A stretch of 64,000 bases of DNA from Heterobilharzia americana (GCA_944470555.2 OX104134.1:100868701-100932700); one strand, 5' to 3'; counted from the first letter of the stretch, positions 1 to 12,685 are shown. The notes: generated from the sequence alone by a model not told the origin. Translations and numbers: made by a program.

Positions 1-408
1 GCCGGTGTAAAGGAAAAATGATCTGAAAATCCCTCCCGATCACCCTTATTTGATTGTATTGACATTTATTTTAACATTTTTACCCTCGTTATGGATGGTG
101 TACCTTTGACCCTCGCCGGTGTAATGTTATTTGCTTGTTTAACTGTCTTATTTGACTTTACACTCGGTATTTGCCTTTGTATGTTTGAGACTTATTATGA
201 GTGTTTCACTTTCCTATTATGTGACGCTGGACTGTTGATAAGGTGATGTTGTTTTACTGCGCACGACATTTTGTTTTGGTTCAACTTACGGTTGTGCAGT
301 GATTTGACTGTTTGTCTTTTGACTGTCTACTGGGAACGTTTGTTTGTTGATTTGATTCCTGTAGGCAGAGTTTTGATCCCTTTTGCCGGGAATATTCCTA
401 TTGACCGA

Positions 409-455
<47 letters not shown>

Positions 456-509
456 CGTATTTGTACCCGAGAACGTTTTGGACTGTATAGTTACCCAACG
501 GCACTGTTG

Positions 510-554
<45 letters not shown>

Positions 555-775
555 CCACAGATTTTGTTACGAATCTACTATTGAATTACTACAAACCGTG
601 TTTTGATATTTCGATCCAACCTTTGACTGTGCGTCACTCGCGGAAGTTAGGAAGCTATACAGTAGAACGCAGGAACTAGTCAGATTCACGTCAGTTGGCA
701 CCGCCTAGCTATTTCCCGCGTTCAGGCCAAGATTATTGGATTCTGGCCGCTACACCTAGTCCTGAAAGATTCTAG
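1..775. other. unassigned AT-rich region with two long A-tracts
   Basis: No gene is recognised. Two uninterrupted A runs lie at 410-452 (43 nt) and 510-551 (42 nt), and each is followed at once by a GTAC. A ten-base string GCCGGTGTAA occurs at position 1 and again near 115. Downstream (about 600-775) the text has an LTR-retroelement flavour (a TTGGCACCGCC string before a leader-like stretch), but I could not find long terminal repeats, so this stays a guess. Confidence 0.35.
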
Positions 776-1084
776 GTGTTACAAGTGAGACATGATACTT
801 GTCGCTTATATGGTCTCAGTAGCGCAAAATTTGAAGCGTCGCTGACGGAGAAGGAGTTGGAGATTTTGGTCTCTCAAGACATTAAACCCTATGCCAACTG
901 TGACAGAAACACAGTTCGTTGGGGTTTGGCGTCAATAACCCTCAGTCGAATTTTTAGACAACCCGATCATAGATGTTTTCACCAAATTTCCTGCATCTTC
1001 ACCGGCAGCTTGGAACTATCATCTCCTTCCTTCTTCGCAGAAGAACAGACTAAATTGAGAACTCACCCAAGGGCGGTCGACTAA
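776..1084 (+). other. open frame of 102 codons, unrecognised
   Basis: An ATG-initiated frame of 102 codons. The first part (residues about 15-60) is rich in charged residues and looks protein-like; the rest is low-similarity sequence. It could be a remnant of a retroelement gag-like region, given the leader-like sequence before it. No zinc knuckle, protease or RT motif is seen. I do not recognise a family and do not claim it is expressed. Confidence 0.2.
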
Positions 1085-2562
1085 ATGTGTTTGAGGGCTC
1101 AGGCCTAAAGGAGATGAAGAACGACTGGTTGCACTTGATCTATATCCTCTGGAATATACAGGACCAAGTGGAGACTTTCTAACAGTTCATAAGGCCCTGG
1201 GCACGCCTGAACACTCAGTCTTTCACTGTTGAATCCTGATCGTGGCACTAATCATAGAGGACACGCTAAGGAACTAAGCCTGGAATATGGTGGATCAGAT
1301 ATCAGCACAACTTCCAAGTCCTGCGAGTTGCTAAACCCCGGAACACTTCCTGCCACATAGATTAACAACCGCAAGAACTAGTTATCCGCGAGCTCAAAGA
1401 GCGAAAGCCAGTTAAGCGAAAGCTTCTGTTCCTTCAACAGCCATTTGAACAGCCTGACAGCCGTTTCGATTTTCCTGCGCCAACCTTTGCAATCATTTAC
1501 ATAGTCCATAATGCTTTGTTTGGAAATATTGTCTTGACTAGTGAATCACCTTCTAAGCGACATCCGTTAACTACAAATATTGAAGACAGGTATGTTATTT
1601 CATCTGATATGCAGGTAGAGTACATCCACTTCTGGTGAATATTTAACTTGTGCCATTTATCTGTCTGCGTGCTGTCGTAGGCACAAATAACCTTCCTTCG
1701 TTTTAGAAACTGACACGCAGCAACTCTCATCAGTATAATTTGTTTTCAGTTTTATTTACGGTGATGAATACAATTAGTTCCCGGCTTGAGGTGACCTATC
1801 TAGTCGGATTGTGCAGTACAAATATATAGTCAGTGTTCGCTTTGAGTTAACCTGTCTAATAACTCGCGTGAACTTCATGTGAGAGAAACAGAAGTTATTC
1901 TCACATGCACAGAGTGAAGTTTACATATAGTTAGAACTACCCTAAAAAGATAAGAACTTCTCTCCTCCCAGTTTATTTTGCGTGGTACTATATTGTCCAG
2001 TTTCTCCTTGCGCTTTCTCTCCTGTTTTCAGTATCGACCTGATGAGAAAATCCCAAGCATTAATTTGATCAAAAGGTATCAGTTGGCGAAAAATCCTACT
2101 TCTTACTTAATATTGAAAACTGGCGTTAGAATTCTTCAACTAGCTTGCCTCCAATTTCCTGTTCCTTAAACAGCCTCATAAGCAACTTACCTGCCTACTA
2201 GTACCCTAAATGCCATCAGGCACGAAACCTCAGGCACATTAACTGGCCTCAAATTTCTGGTCCGGCATAAATGCAGTGGAGATCCGGATAAATAAATAAA
2301 ATCGAGGTCACTTTACCTAATGGCAACACACCCATAGTAACGCTATGAAACAGATTTCTGTGGAACTTTGCCTTTTATGAAGCTGTCTAATGGGAGTCGA
2401 CTAACGGTGAGTGTATTTCCCTGACAATGCTGAAATGTGAAATCTATGAAGCTTTACATTTGCGTAAAATCCACCACTGTCGCCGGGAAAGATAACAGCC
2501 GAAGAGTGAGAGATACCTGAATCTAGATATTTTCCAGGATTAGATGTTTTCTTGAATACTTG
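1085..2562. other. no recognisable gene
   Basis: Only short frames broken by stops occur on both strands, and no RT, endonuclease or coiled-coil signature. Probably old repeat-derived or intergenic sequence. Confidence 0.3.
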
Positions 2563-3760
2563 CAGCACGCCTCCACTGCACTGTTCTCCGCAATCTTCTG
2601 AAACTGGCATCACGACTGCCCACAAGCTTTCGTTTCTTCTTCACATGTTCTCCCCCGTATCACCCTTGGACGCCTAACTTGTCGTTTCCATGAGCGTTCC
2701 ACTCGAGTGCCTGGCGCCTGATGTCCCCGAATGGTCTTTTGGGTGCATGCCCAATCCATCCCCACTTCCTGCATGTCTGTTGAGCGATAGCTTATTGGTT
2801 GGTTCGTTCCAAAAGCTCCTTATTGCTTATTCTTACTGTTCTGGCCATCTGAGCTTCAGTAACGAGCGTAGACAGTTGTTGATGAATGTCCGTAATTTGT
2901 TGGAGATGCCTTTCGTCTCTGAACCATAAAGAAGCCCTGGTTTAACTGAATTTGTGTTGAAAATCCGGATCTTGCTCTCTATACTGAGTGCAGAGGATCT
3001 CCACACTGATTTTGGGTTGATAAAAGCCTGTCTTGCCTTTCCGATCCTGGCTGGCTTTGACGTCCTCGTCTGCGCCGCCGCCTGCAGCTGAAACGATGCT
3101 GCCTAGGTAGGTGCAAGTGAATGGGACTACTTCCTTCAAGTTCCTCTCGTTGGTAGTGATTGCAGCTTGTTCTTGTTGTTGATGGTGTTGGTTGGGTATC
3201 TTCACCACCTCTTTCTCCTCCACATTCACTTGAAGTCCCGTCTTCGCTGCCTCGCATCTTCTGTCAACTTGTTAGTTTTTACCTGTAAATGTTTAAGTTT
3301 GTGTGACATTAGACACAATTCATCTGCGAAATCCAGATCTTCTCCTGTGCTTTCTTCCCCTTTCCGGCGTGTGACCATCTTCTCGCTCCCCACTGTTTGC
3401 TGCGTGATCCAGTCCACCACAATCAGGAAGATCATGGGTGATAGTAGGTGGTAGCCTTGTTTAACTCCTGTCTTCACTTCAAAAGCGTCACCGAGCTTCC
3501 CGTTATGAATTACTTAGCATGTGGCATCTTCATACAGTTGTTGAGTGAGGCCGATAAATGTTTGTGGTATTCCGTAGTATGGAAGCAGTTTCCAAATTAC
3601 TTCTCGGTCGACGCTGTCAAAGGCCTTCTCAAAGTCGACTAAGTTGAGGTGTAGATTTGACTGCCATTCAATACTCTGTTCTATGATGATCCGTGGTGTG
3701 GTGTTGCAATTTGGTCTGCACATGATTTGTACTTCATGAACCCAGCCTGTTCCGGACGTA
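2563..3760 (-). mobile_element. RTE-A (SR2-like) non-LTR retrotransposon, 5'-truncated 3' half
   Basis: Reading the minus strand, reverse transcriptase peptides appear in broken frames: FEKAFDSVDREVIWK near 3620, then VKQGYHLLSPMIFL near 3450, LDFADELCLMSHKL near 3330 and the Q-rich IPNQHHQQQ stretch near 3190, followed by the thumb/C-terminal region. The catalytic FADD box reads FADE, so the second aspartate is lost. Homology to the copy at 62110-64000 starts in the C-terminal coding part (the 3' UTR and tail are missing at 2563) and stops near 3760. It is a dead fragment by frameshifts and truncation. Confidence 0.8.
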
Positions 3761-4244
3761 GGATATACCAATACTACCCACATTTGAAGACTGAGCAGTG
3801 AAGGTCATTGAGTGCAGATTTTCTGGTCACGGCAAAATAGTCCACACACTGTGCAGGGTTTACCAACGCCATTCCCAACCTCTGGCCTTTCGAGCCTTGT
3901 CAGTTGATGAACCTTTGGTAGGATCTGTCCGGACTGATGAGTTTACTCGATAGAGAACCTCCAAGGTCTCGAAGGGTTTCGACGGATAACTTGCTCTGGA
4001 GGGAGGAAGCCTATCAGCGTTGGACTACTGGAAGAAGGACCTAAAAACACCCTCGGCCCTCTACTGATCCATGTCATGTTCTGTATTATGGGTTCATGGC
4101 AGGAATCAACTTGCCTAAAATTGAATACAATGAGAAGTCTAGGACTTAGGTTGCGTACCCGATTCTGAATGTACCAGCCCCACTAATTGTAAACCCACCT
4201 TCATGTCCAGATTTTTGAGTCTTATTCGAATGGTCTGAGTTCCC
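3761..4244. other. unassigned stretch between two retroelements
   Basis: No open frame longer than about 60 codons. It may be the 5' region of the CR1-type element that follows, because that element's endonuclease begins soon after, but I see no defining motif. Confidence 0.25.
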
Positions 4245-6869
4245 GGCCCTGAGTATCGTTTGCAGTTGATAGGACTTCCTAATGAGTCTCACGTTAGGGC
4301 CTTGGCCTCGAGCCGGGCTAGGACGGAAACTCATTTAAGCAGTCCGACCATTTTGTACACAAATGCACATAGTCTCTTAAGCAAGTGGACTGAGCTTAGT
4401 AATGTGATAGGCAACAAAAGTCCTGACATTATTGCAATCTCAGAAACTTGGTTCTCTTGGATCAGTGACTGTGAAACACACTTATGAGAATTCGTCTCTT
4501 TTAGAAGTGACAGGTTAGCACGCAAAGGTGATGGTACCATCCTTTACTTCAAGCATACCTTAACTGTAAAAGCAGCAGAAACGGCTACACAGAGAAGTGG
4601 GACATGTGAAATGCTGCTCTGCCGACTAGGGTACAAGGGACAAGAAGTTAACGAATTCGTAACATGTCGAAGCCCTGATTGTGAAGCAGCAAACTTTCTA
4701 CTGAGTAAGCCGACCCTCTGGACAGATAAATGCCGATGTCTAGTTGTAGGAGACCTCAACGTACTATCAGTTGACTGGGATAGACTAACAACAAAAGCAC
4801 TACGTAATTCGTTTGACCACCGGTTAGTGGAAACATAAATTTCCTTAATCCTTATACAACATATTAGGACAGCAATCAGATATGATCATCAGCATGCTCC
4901 ATAAGTTCCGGACTCAGTATTCTCACACACAGATGATGTATACTTCATCATTAACTTAGCAGCCTCTTCGGAGGACTGGACAGTCAGTTCAGAAGCCTCA
5001 GTTGAGGGAGCGTGGTACTCTTTCAAACAGTTGTGTGCACGAGTGACTCAACTGTTCATTCCATGGACTCCCCAGAGGGAACGGAAACACCGTCCTCCGT
5101 GGATAAACCACGAAATCCGAATCTTGCTACGACGTGAGAAAGTGTTGGAGTCTTGCCAACCACTTCATTACTCCCGAAATGATTAAGCATCACAAAGAAG
5201 CCCGCAATAAATATATCGCTGCTATTCGCCAGCCTCGAATATGCTTAGAAACACGTCTTGCCCAGGTTGCATTGCAACATCCCAAGAGGTTATTTTCTCA
5301 TATAAACTATAGAAATAAGATGTGTCGTGGTATACCCGCCCTAATCAATGGGACTGAAACTGTCTCATTAAAGACGACAGGGAAACAGAAGCGACGGCTA
5401 GATATTTCGCTGAGGTCTCCACACAGGAATCTTCTGTGGACACTTATTCAACAGTAGAAGCATTGATATCCAACCGACATTAAGTAGTCTCGATGTAGGA
5501 AAATCAACGGGACCGGATGAGCTGCACCTAAGGCTGCTCAGAGAGCTTGCACTCATTGTAGTCGGCCCACTGACTACCATCAGTGACTACTCTCAGTGAA
5601 GGCACACTCTACTGTGACTGATTCTAGACAGCTCCCATCAAACTACAAACCCATAAGTTTGACTAGTACTGTAGTGGAAATCCTGGAAAGAGTAGTCAAG
5701 AAAGCCATTATAGTCCACCTAGAGAGTAACACTCTATTGTCTCGTTCACAGCACGGTTTTCGTAGAAATTCTTTTTGCGTTCGACAAAGCACTTCATTCC
5801 AGGTTCCTCGCGAAACTGGAAAGTTTGAGAATCACTGGAAGTCTGTGCGCATGGATAAGGGACTTTCTTGATGGTGGGGGATAAAGAGCTAGGATCAATT
5901 CTCCGCTTGGAAGCTGGTAGAGAGTGGAGTGCCACAAGGCACAGTCCTGGGTCTCTACTGCTTCTCCCATACTTAAATGAGCCGTCACAAATCATGAAAC
6001 CCACTATGGTTCTCTACGCTGATGATGTAAAAATCTGGGGGGGAATTAGGAACGTTTGGGATATACGTGCGCTTCAGGCAGACCTGAACAGCTTGCTTAC
6101 CTGGTCAGAGAAGTGGCCGATGCCTGTCAATGCAGGTAAATGTGTGAGCATGCACTTGGGGCACACAAACACGACAACACCCACAATACTGATGCGACTC
6201 CTCCATAGTCACTACTGACACACAATGACCTAGGAGTCACAGTGAGTTATGACTTGAAAACCAAGGTACACTGTCGATTGGTGGCAGATCGGAGTTTTAG
6301 GACTCTCTGGACATTACTTAGAAAGCTTACGAAAATAAGTGGTGACATGTTAACCATCCTATACACATCCTTAGTGAGGTCTACATTAGAAAGCTGTACA
6401 CAGGTGGCTAATTCTTGTCTGAAAGGTGACGCAGACCTACTAGGAAGAGTCCAGAGGGCAGCCACTCATACGATCTCTGAGATGGCTGGTCTCACCTATG
6501 AAGACCGACTTAAGGAGCTGAACATCTTCACTTTGTCCTATCGCAGATAGAGGGGAGACCTAATCATACCATACAGGATTCTAAGAAATGACCTCGGACA
6601 TGACCTATCTTCTCTTTTCCTTCCCACTAGGTCGGAACACCTCAGAGGACATAGTAGGAGACTACGAAAGTGAGGGACGAACGTAGTCTCCGCACAGTAC
6701 TGGTCTTAGCGTTGAGTAATCAGTGCCTGGAACCGACTTCCAGAAGAAGTGGTGTCCGCATCTTCAGATGATTCATTCTAAAGGGGATTAGACAAGTACA
6801 GAAATCTACTGGAACGGATTAATATTGACTCCCAGCCTCCTATCATCACACAACAAATCTGAGGCTGAA
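4245..6869 (+). mobile_element. CR1/Jockey-type non-LTR retrotransposon ORF2, degenerate
   Basis: The order of domains is that of a CR1-type ORF2. The AP endonuclease begins at about 4344 (NAHSLLSKWTELSNVI, then IIAISETWFS) and includes a GDLNVLSVDWDRL box near 4750. RT motifs follow: SNYKPISLTS near 5640, QHGFR near 5750, and the catalytic box VLYADDVKIW with both aspartates at 6021-6026. The thumb continues to 6550 (LVRSTLESCTQVAN, then VQRAATHTI). Stops and frameshifts break it at several places, so it is inactive. The tail continues to about 6869. It differs clearly from the RTE copies in this window: its thumb has the CR1-type VQRAATHTI pattern instead of the LLYGSETW pattern. Confidence 0.8.
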
Positions 6870-7472
6870 TCTTTTTAGGCGTCAATTTCGAGATCCTTCT
6901 TACCGTAGTCTTTTTACAACTAATTGTTTAGTTTGAGCTCTTTTTAAAAAATCTTATTATACTTAGTTCTGGTGATTAAAATAGTGACAGTCCCAAGGTT
7001 GTGTCACATGTTTCGCAGTTGCTGCGAAACGGACTGTTCATTAGTGTGTTGTTATAACTCGAATGCCTGCAATGATAACAGAAGCGGTGAGTTCATTGTG
7101 AAAGTAGGTCATAGCTCATCACCCGAGAACACCGATTGAAGTTCCTGCTAGACATCATTAAGATGCCTCTGGATACTGTTGCTGTGTCGGGCTAGGTATA
7201 TATGTACATGTAAATACGTCGAGGCAAATGTGAAAATACAAAAATTAGTTCAATTTTATCAGACACGTTGGTAATGCAGCTGTTTTTTTGTCAGTGCACG
7301 ATAAAATAGTTCTCAATGATTAGTACAGGACTTTATTCCACTACTATCATTTCTGAAAACGATATGATGCAGCCAGAGTACAATTGGTTTTAACTGGCTA
7401 CCTAATTTCGGTGAGGATACAGATTGACCTTGACCGGCGTAACAGTTACAAAGATAGCGTCAGCATGTAGTT
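6870..7472. other. upstream region of the LEKR1-like gene
   Basis: This stretch must hold the promoter and 5' leader of the gene starting at 7473, but no TATA or initiator could be fixed. A perfect 9-bp hairpin with a 3-nt loop lies at 7010-7030 (arms 7010-7018 and 7022-7030). No other gene is seen. Confidence 0.3.
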
Positions 7473-7774
7473 ATGGCGAGTTCCGAAGAGGACTCCAGGT
7501 TTCAGCCAGTTGACTTGGCGACAGATCTAAGGACGTATAGACCAAAATATCCTTTGCCTCCAGATCTACGGGATATTCCTACAGAAGAGACTTTCTGCGC
7601 ATATTGTGGTGTCAGCTACCTGATTTTAAATGAGATAAAGTTTCTGGAAGAGAAGTCTGAAAAATTAAAGAGGGAATTGGAACTTGTCAAGCAAGACACA
7701 AAAGTCTCACTGAGTGTTCCATGTAACGGTAAACATTGTTCGGCATCATTTGACGAACATCAAATACTTGAAGA
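7473..7774 (+). CDS. LEKR1-like: LEKR1-like exon 1 (N-terminus, CxxC module)
   Basis: The ATG at 7473 has G at +4 and starts a 100-codon exon that ends in phase 2 before a consensus donor (GTGAGT at 7775). Residues 1-36 are acidic then Pro/Arg rich. Residues 38-52 hold ETFCAYCGVSYLILN, with C42 and C45 as a CxxC pair; C84 and C89 could complete a four-cysteine metal site, which is inference. From residue 53 a helical K/E/L-rich segment begins. The CxxCGVSYLI block is what suggests LEKR1. It is the strongest host-coding signal in the window: clean start, no lesions and a good splice donor. The next recognised exon is 13.5 kb away. Confidence 0.75.
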
Positions 7775-9020
7775 GTGAGTTCTGTTCATGAACTTGAAAT
7801 TCATGTTATCGAAATCGAAAACAGTTGTTTTTCTTGAGTTCTACATCTTTGATATCTATCTTCCAGATTTTATTCACTTAGTATGTCAAGGTCATTCGGA
7901 TGATGGTGTTCTGTCTATGGGAAAAGTGGGTATTCATGGAGTCTTCCTTTTTATTGTACAGGTAAAGACCGAATGGTTTATGTTGACTGATATACTTTTC
8001 CCCACTGGTTCTTTCCTTTCTCAGTTTCAGTGGTACCTCACCAAATAGTATTTTCTGTTAGTCATTTTCTTGTGAGAACGATCCGCCGGGTGATGTTCAA
8101 AAGTTATCTTTCAGTGTATGAGCATTAAGACGATAGGTTTTTTCAGTTCTTGCGGTATTTCTCTCGATATTCAACTTCTTTCGAAAAGTGTCTACCTGGT
8201 GAGTTAACACTGGCTGCGTTTAGTTGTAAACTATCAGCTCGGAGGATAGACGTCCGTCTATTAGTTCGTCTGACCGTAGCTAGTGGATCATCCTTTGGTT
8301 ATCAGTCGTAGGCGTCACTTTTCGCAGCATAAAAATCTATTTAGAAATCCCTTCTCACAGTGGGACAAGCAAAAAATACCTGTTTGTCTCATTCACTCTC
8401 CACAGTAATAGTTGGTTTGTTGTGTCGTCAGGCCTGTGACAACTCACTTGACACGTTTCAGAATGTCCAGTATGTGTTAGGTGCAATACATCAGGCACGA
8501 TGTTGCACGTGGAGGCTTGGACATTCTTCGGATCAAAGAAATTATTGGCTTTGGCTAGAGAAGTGCTGTTACGCATCGTCTTTCTCAATTGTTGTGTTAA
8601 CAAATATGATTTTTCCCTGTGTTTATATCGTGATGTCATCTAGAAGGTTTTTCTCTCTCCTCGAAGGATTTTTTTTGTTATTCATACTACTGGATGCCTG
8701 CGCATCTAAACACAACATTTTGCTTGTCTAGGTCATTTGATAAAGCTGAAAATGTGTTCTATTTGCTATTTATTTAGTCTATGTCTTCAATGCGTTCAAA
8801 ACATTTTCCTACGTGGTATTATTTGTGTTAGGCATTACATTTCGCATCACGTGTCTACATCTATGCATGTCACCATAATATACGCAGTGAATATGATTCA
8901 AGAAATCTGTGTATGGTTATGAGTAATATTTTAACTTTTCCCACGGTTTAGAGTGTAACAATTAATCTCCCGTTTATTGACCCCTTTACATGCGTAATAA
9001 ACATTTGAACATCTGACTAT
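7775..9020 (+). other. intron 1, first part, no element recognised
   Basis: Starts with donor GTGAGT. Frames such as the 123-codon one at 8360-8731 have no recognisable motifs and overlap an equally long antisense frame, so they look like chance. Confidence 0.4.
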
Positions 9021-9130
9021 AGGGCATAGGATAAAAGCTTGGGAACTGTGATAAATTGCGATTCCATTTAAATAAACCGCGTCTAGAACGTTTCACAGTA
9101 AATTTTACTGTCTCATTGTGATGCATCAAA
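9021..9130 (-). mobile_element. PLE terminal fragment
   Basis: The string around 9027 (AAAAGCTTGGGAACTGTG, then GATTCCATTTAAATAAAC) matches the terminal block of the Penelope-like copies near 15995 and 18350, which read AAAACTTGGGCNCTNTGGTAG and then ATTCCAT. Only about 110 bp is preserved, and no coding sequence is attached. Confidence 0.5.
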
Positions 9131-10036
9131 GTAACATCTAAAATAGAATTACTGTACAACAACGAGGTATTTTACTCACTCAGCACCTCTTCTATCTCCT
9201 TCAAGCCTAGAAGGCGTAAGAATTCGAAGGCTAAAGAATTCCTTTGATTTTTTTAGCTTTGGACTTGCCGGTGCAGGGTTAGTGAAGCCAAGTTATGCTT
9301 TGGTCTTGGGATTCTAATATTCTGTACACATGCTTGGTTGCCCATATGATTGCAGGTTGTGCTTAACGCAACATCTAAGTTTTATTTAAAAATACAAGTA
9401 GACGTTAGGGTAGCGACCTTATGCTACTGGGAGTTGGCGAACCCTGTCTTAGTTTCACTCCTGCTGAAATGATTTTTCAGCTCCCACACGGATGATTTGA
9501 CTATGATATCTGGGTTATCTTGATGTAAAAGCCTTAATTCCGAACTGTATATGTACCTGAAGAGTTAGACGCCACTATCAAAATGCCGCAACGATGTTTA
9601 AAATAATGAATGTTTAGCGTATACAGGGAAAATAACTTGGGACTCTTAAGCATCAAAGCTTCTGGAGTAACTGAAAAATACGAATGTCAAAGTAACACGA
9701 CAAAATGTATCGAATCAGCTCATTTCTGATGGTCTTTCAAAGAGATGGCAACATATCTTACATATGTGACGATTTTCCACAAGTAGGGCACTACAGTATG
9801 CTCGAAACTAATTTTCCTAGAGGATGAGTAAGAAATACCAAGTAAAAGTTTGATATCAGCTCAGTAATTTGCAGCCGTTCTATCGAATAGAGAAATGTCG
9901 CAAGGCAGAGCTTTCGACTAAGCAAGCCGGTTCGTTGATTCACAGATTAACTACAAATCTGAAGTATGCGTAAGTTCCAAGTATGGCCTAAACTCAATTT
10001 TGATTTCACTTTGAAACTTTCAACTTCTGGATTTTA
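9131..10036. other. intron 1, no recognisable feature
   Basis: AT-rich, with short stop-ridden frames only. I see nothing in it beyond ordinary intron-like sequence. Confidence 0.3.
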
Positions 10037-10715
10037 GGCGGAATCGAATAATAGGCATCTCTTGTCATTATTTTGGGATCTATAGCCATGGATTTATACC
10101 GTGTTTATGCAACATATGTACTGGATCCGAATGCGGTTATTCATGTGACCTTATCTGGCCAATGTGGGGAACCTGCGAAATTCGCTTTCCGAGCACCCAG
10201 GGATTCAATGGCTCACTCGCGCAGATTTAGTTGTGTAGGCATAGCGTTAAGTTTTAGAGGAGAAGGCGCACATCCCGACTGGATACCAGTCAACAGCCGT
10301 GTTTATACTGTCTGATTGAATGGATCTGTAAGAACTAGGAAGGATCCTGCCAGTTTCAGATACCTGGTCATAATTTCCGTTTACGCGCTCACCGACTGCA
10401 GTTTGGGTGATGCAAATGATGAATTCTATCAAAAGCTGTCAATTTTGTTATATGAAGGAAAACATTCATATATAGTCATAGTAGCAAACAACTTCAACCT
10501 TTGCAGTTTTATTCATACAATCATTTGTTTCTGGCCTGCATTAACTCCAAGCATAAAGAGATAAACTGTCTCTTTCCTGGTTCCCCGAATTTAAACCGAC
10601 GGTGGACACGGATATTGCTATGAGCTATTGTTGGAGGGAATTGGGGGGGGGATTTCTGTTACATCTGGATTACCCACATGCACTCCGTTTACGCGTTATT
10701 AAGGTCACGTTCATG
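10037..10715 (+). mobile_element. RTE-B endonuclease-domain fragment
   Basis: Peptides typical of the RTE-B AP endonuclease occur in order: FSCVGIALSFRGEGAHPDW near 10230, NGSVRTRKD near 10320, YALTDCSLGDANDEFYQKL near 10380, then a damaged active-site stretch (VANNFN replaces the expected GDFN) near 10490. The end (GGACACGGATATTGCTATG near 10607) corresponds to the conserved histidine/aspartate region of the domain. Stops and frameshifts make it inactive. It ends where another RTE-B 5' UTR begins. Confidence 0.75.
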
Positions 10716-10724
10716 TTTACGTTT

Positions 10725-12685
10725 TAGCTGTCGGTGGTTACTACCTTGATATAGTGGTCAGGCTTGCATATCACGGTGACCCAACGGACTCCACTGATGA
10801 ACTGCTTGTTCCGTCGAGGTCCTTCGTGACCATAAAACTCTACTGTATAGTGATTATATAAAAAGAAGGTTCTGTTATAGTCTAAATTTTTATGCTTTGA
10901 TGGGTGTCCGAGGGCGCAATTAGCCTGCTGGCTGAATAAGGTGGGGTAGTAGTAAGAGCTCTTGAGTGGCCAGCAGCGCTACGTTGATCCTCCCTTTCCC
11001 ATAGGAATAAGGCTTAGAAAATGTTGGCCGTTAAAATAGCATACTCCACTCTATCCCATAGCAAACTGCTGCTGATGGTGTAGGGTTCGTAGTCGAAGTT
11101 GACACTAACAAGGTTAGATCTCAAACTTCTAAAAAAGATGTATGACTTACATAAGACAGATGTCCCCTGGGCTTTGCGGTCACGCACTGACTATTCTTTT
11201 TTAACTACTTCAAGAAGAAATGGCCCTCTACAGTGTGAATAACCGGGAAGTTTCAATGGACCTCATAGCTTTTTCAGGACTCAGTTTGTTTTTGATCACC
11301 GTCCACATTCCACTTCTTTACCTTTCAATCCTCAGTCACGTCTCTTGGTCAGCATTCTTACCTTGTGTTTAATTTCTTCCAGCTCTGCAGCTCTTAACAG
11401 CGATCTGAGGTCACAGAACAGCATCCTTGGTCGCCTGAAACTGCGCTCCAAATTACATTGAAGCTATTAATGTCCAATATCTCCATGAAAATGGTAAACA
11501 AGCTTCGCTAGTCAAAATCCTATCACACTGGGCCATGGATATGTGCTGTGTTCATGGGACATGCATAAAGGACCAAAGTGTGCTTTTTCACTTGACCCCA
11601 CCTGGTCAGTATCATGAATCCGCGAAATTCATTCTTCGAGTTTTTGGATATTCGACGGCTGGTTCTCGCAGTCTTGCAGGTGTAGGTATAGCATTGAGTC
11701 ATGAAGCAAAACGTTCTTTACTCAACTGGATCCCATTTGATAGCTGCATATGAGCTTTTCGATTGCATAGCTCAGTGAGGTCTAAAAAATTGGTGAAACT
11801 CCTCGTTATCGCTACGATCTCCGCTTGCATACCCACTGACAACCGCAGTTCGACAGAAGTGAGAGGCAAGTTCTACTGAAGGACTATCTAGCGTCTTACT
11901 GAAAGCCAAACGTTCAGACTTGTTAGTTCTTGCAGGTGGTTTTAGTGCATAAGTGGGTAGCCTAAGTCAGGCAGAAAGGCACTTGACTGGGACTTTCGTA
12001 ACACCAGTTGAACGAACAGATAACAGCGATCGCCTACTACGACTGTGCTCAGAAAACCGTTTATTTTCTGGTCTACACGAACTTTAAACATGAAGAGAGA
12101 CATTTTCTGATGAGTCTTCTATCGATCTCAACTCAGTAATAGAGATAGAGGTCTCATTGCCATCAGTTATCTCTGGAGATCGGTGGAAGGTTGAAGCACG
12201 TGTGTATCTAAGTGGAAGTAGAAAAAATGCGGCAACGAGACCATTGGGAGTGCAGCTCGACTATGAGATCGCTAAGGTTGGTTTCAGTGTAAAACTGTCC
12301 CGGTGGTTATCGAAACGAAACAGTATCACTCTTCGTGAACTTTGGCGTCATCTCCAGTCTGCTGTGAAAATAGCCTTCAAGACCATGAATGACGCAGAGA
12401 GTGGTTAGAAAAACTCAGTGGATCTCAGCAGCTTCTTCCGAATTAATGAATGTAGGCAAATGAATCCCTTCAGGCTCCAAGGGTAATGATGTGCACTGAC
12501 TGACTGACAGTCAAAATCAACCTAAAACCCCGCAATCAAGTGTATCTGCTCAAGTTGCCATACTTCCCAGTTGTACACAAAGAACTGGTGGATAGGAAAA
12601 AAGTGATATCAAAGCAGATAAAGTACTGTGAGAAAATAAACAACTCTAAGATAAAGTGGAAATATTCAAGCTTTAGGAGGTGTTA
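10725..12685 (+). mobile_element. RTE-B copy, 5' UTR and endonuclease part
   Basis: Begins with the family 5' UTR (CTTGATATAGTGGTCAGGC, then CACGGTGACCCAAC near 10775) and the second UTR block near 10900-11050. The endonuclease begins near 11460 and includes LAGVGIALSHEAKRSLLNW near 11690 and the linker region at 12157-12408 (ELWRHLQSAVKIAFKTM). It is interrupted by an antisense RTE-B fragment at 12686 and seems to resume at 13316. Many stops. Confidence 0.7.

Noticed and set aside
2039..2060. CTGATGAG near 2039 followed by AAAATCC
   Set aside because: No stem II fold and no cleavage site; only the eight-base core string matches.
3930..3955. CTGATGAG followed by stem-like text, resembling a hammerhead core
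   Set aside because: No GAAA at the required place after stem II and no NUH with a pairing stem I. Chance match.
8360..8731. 123-codon + frame in intron 1
   Set aside because: It has no motif, a composition like translated intron, and a 94-codon antisense frame overlaps it. Judged chance.
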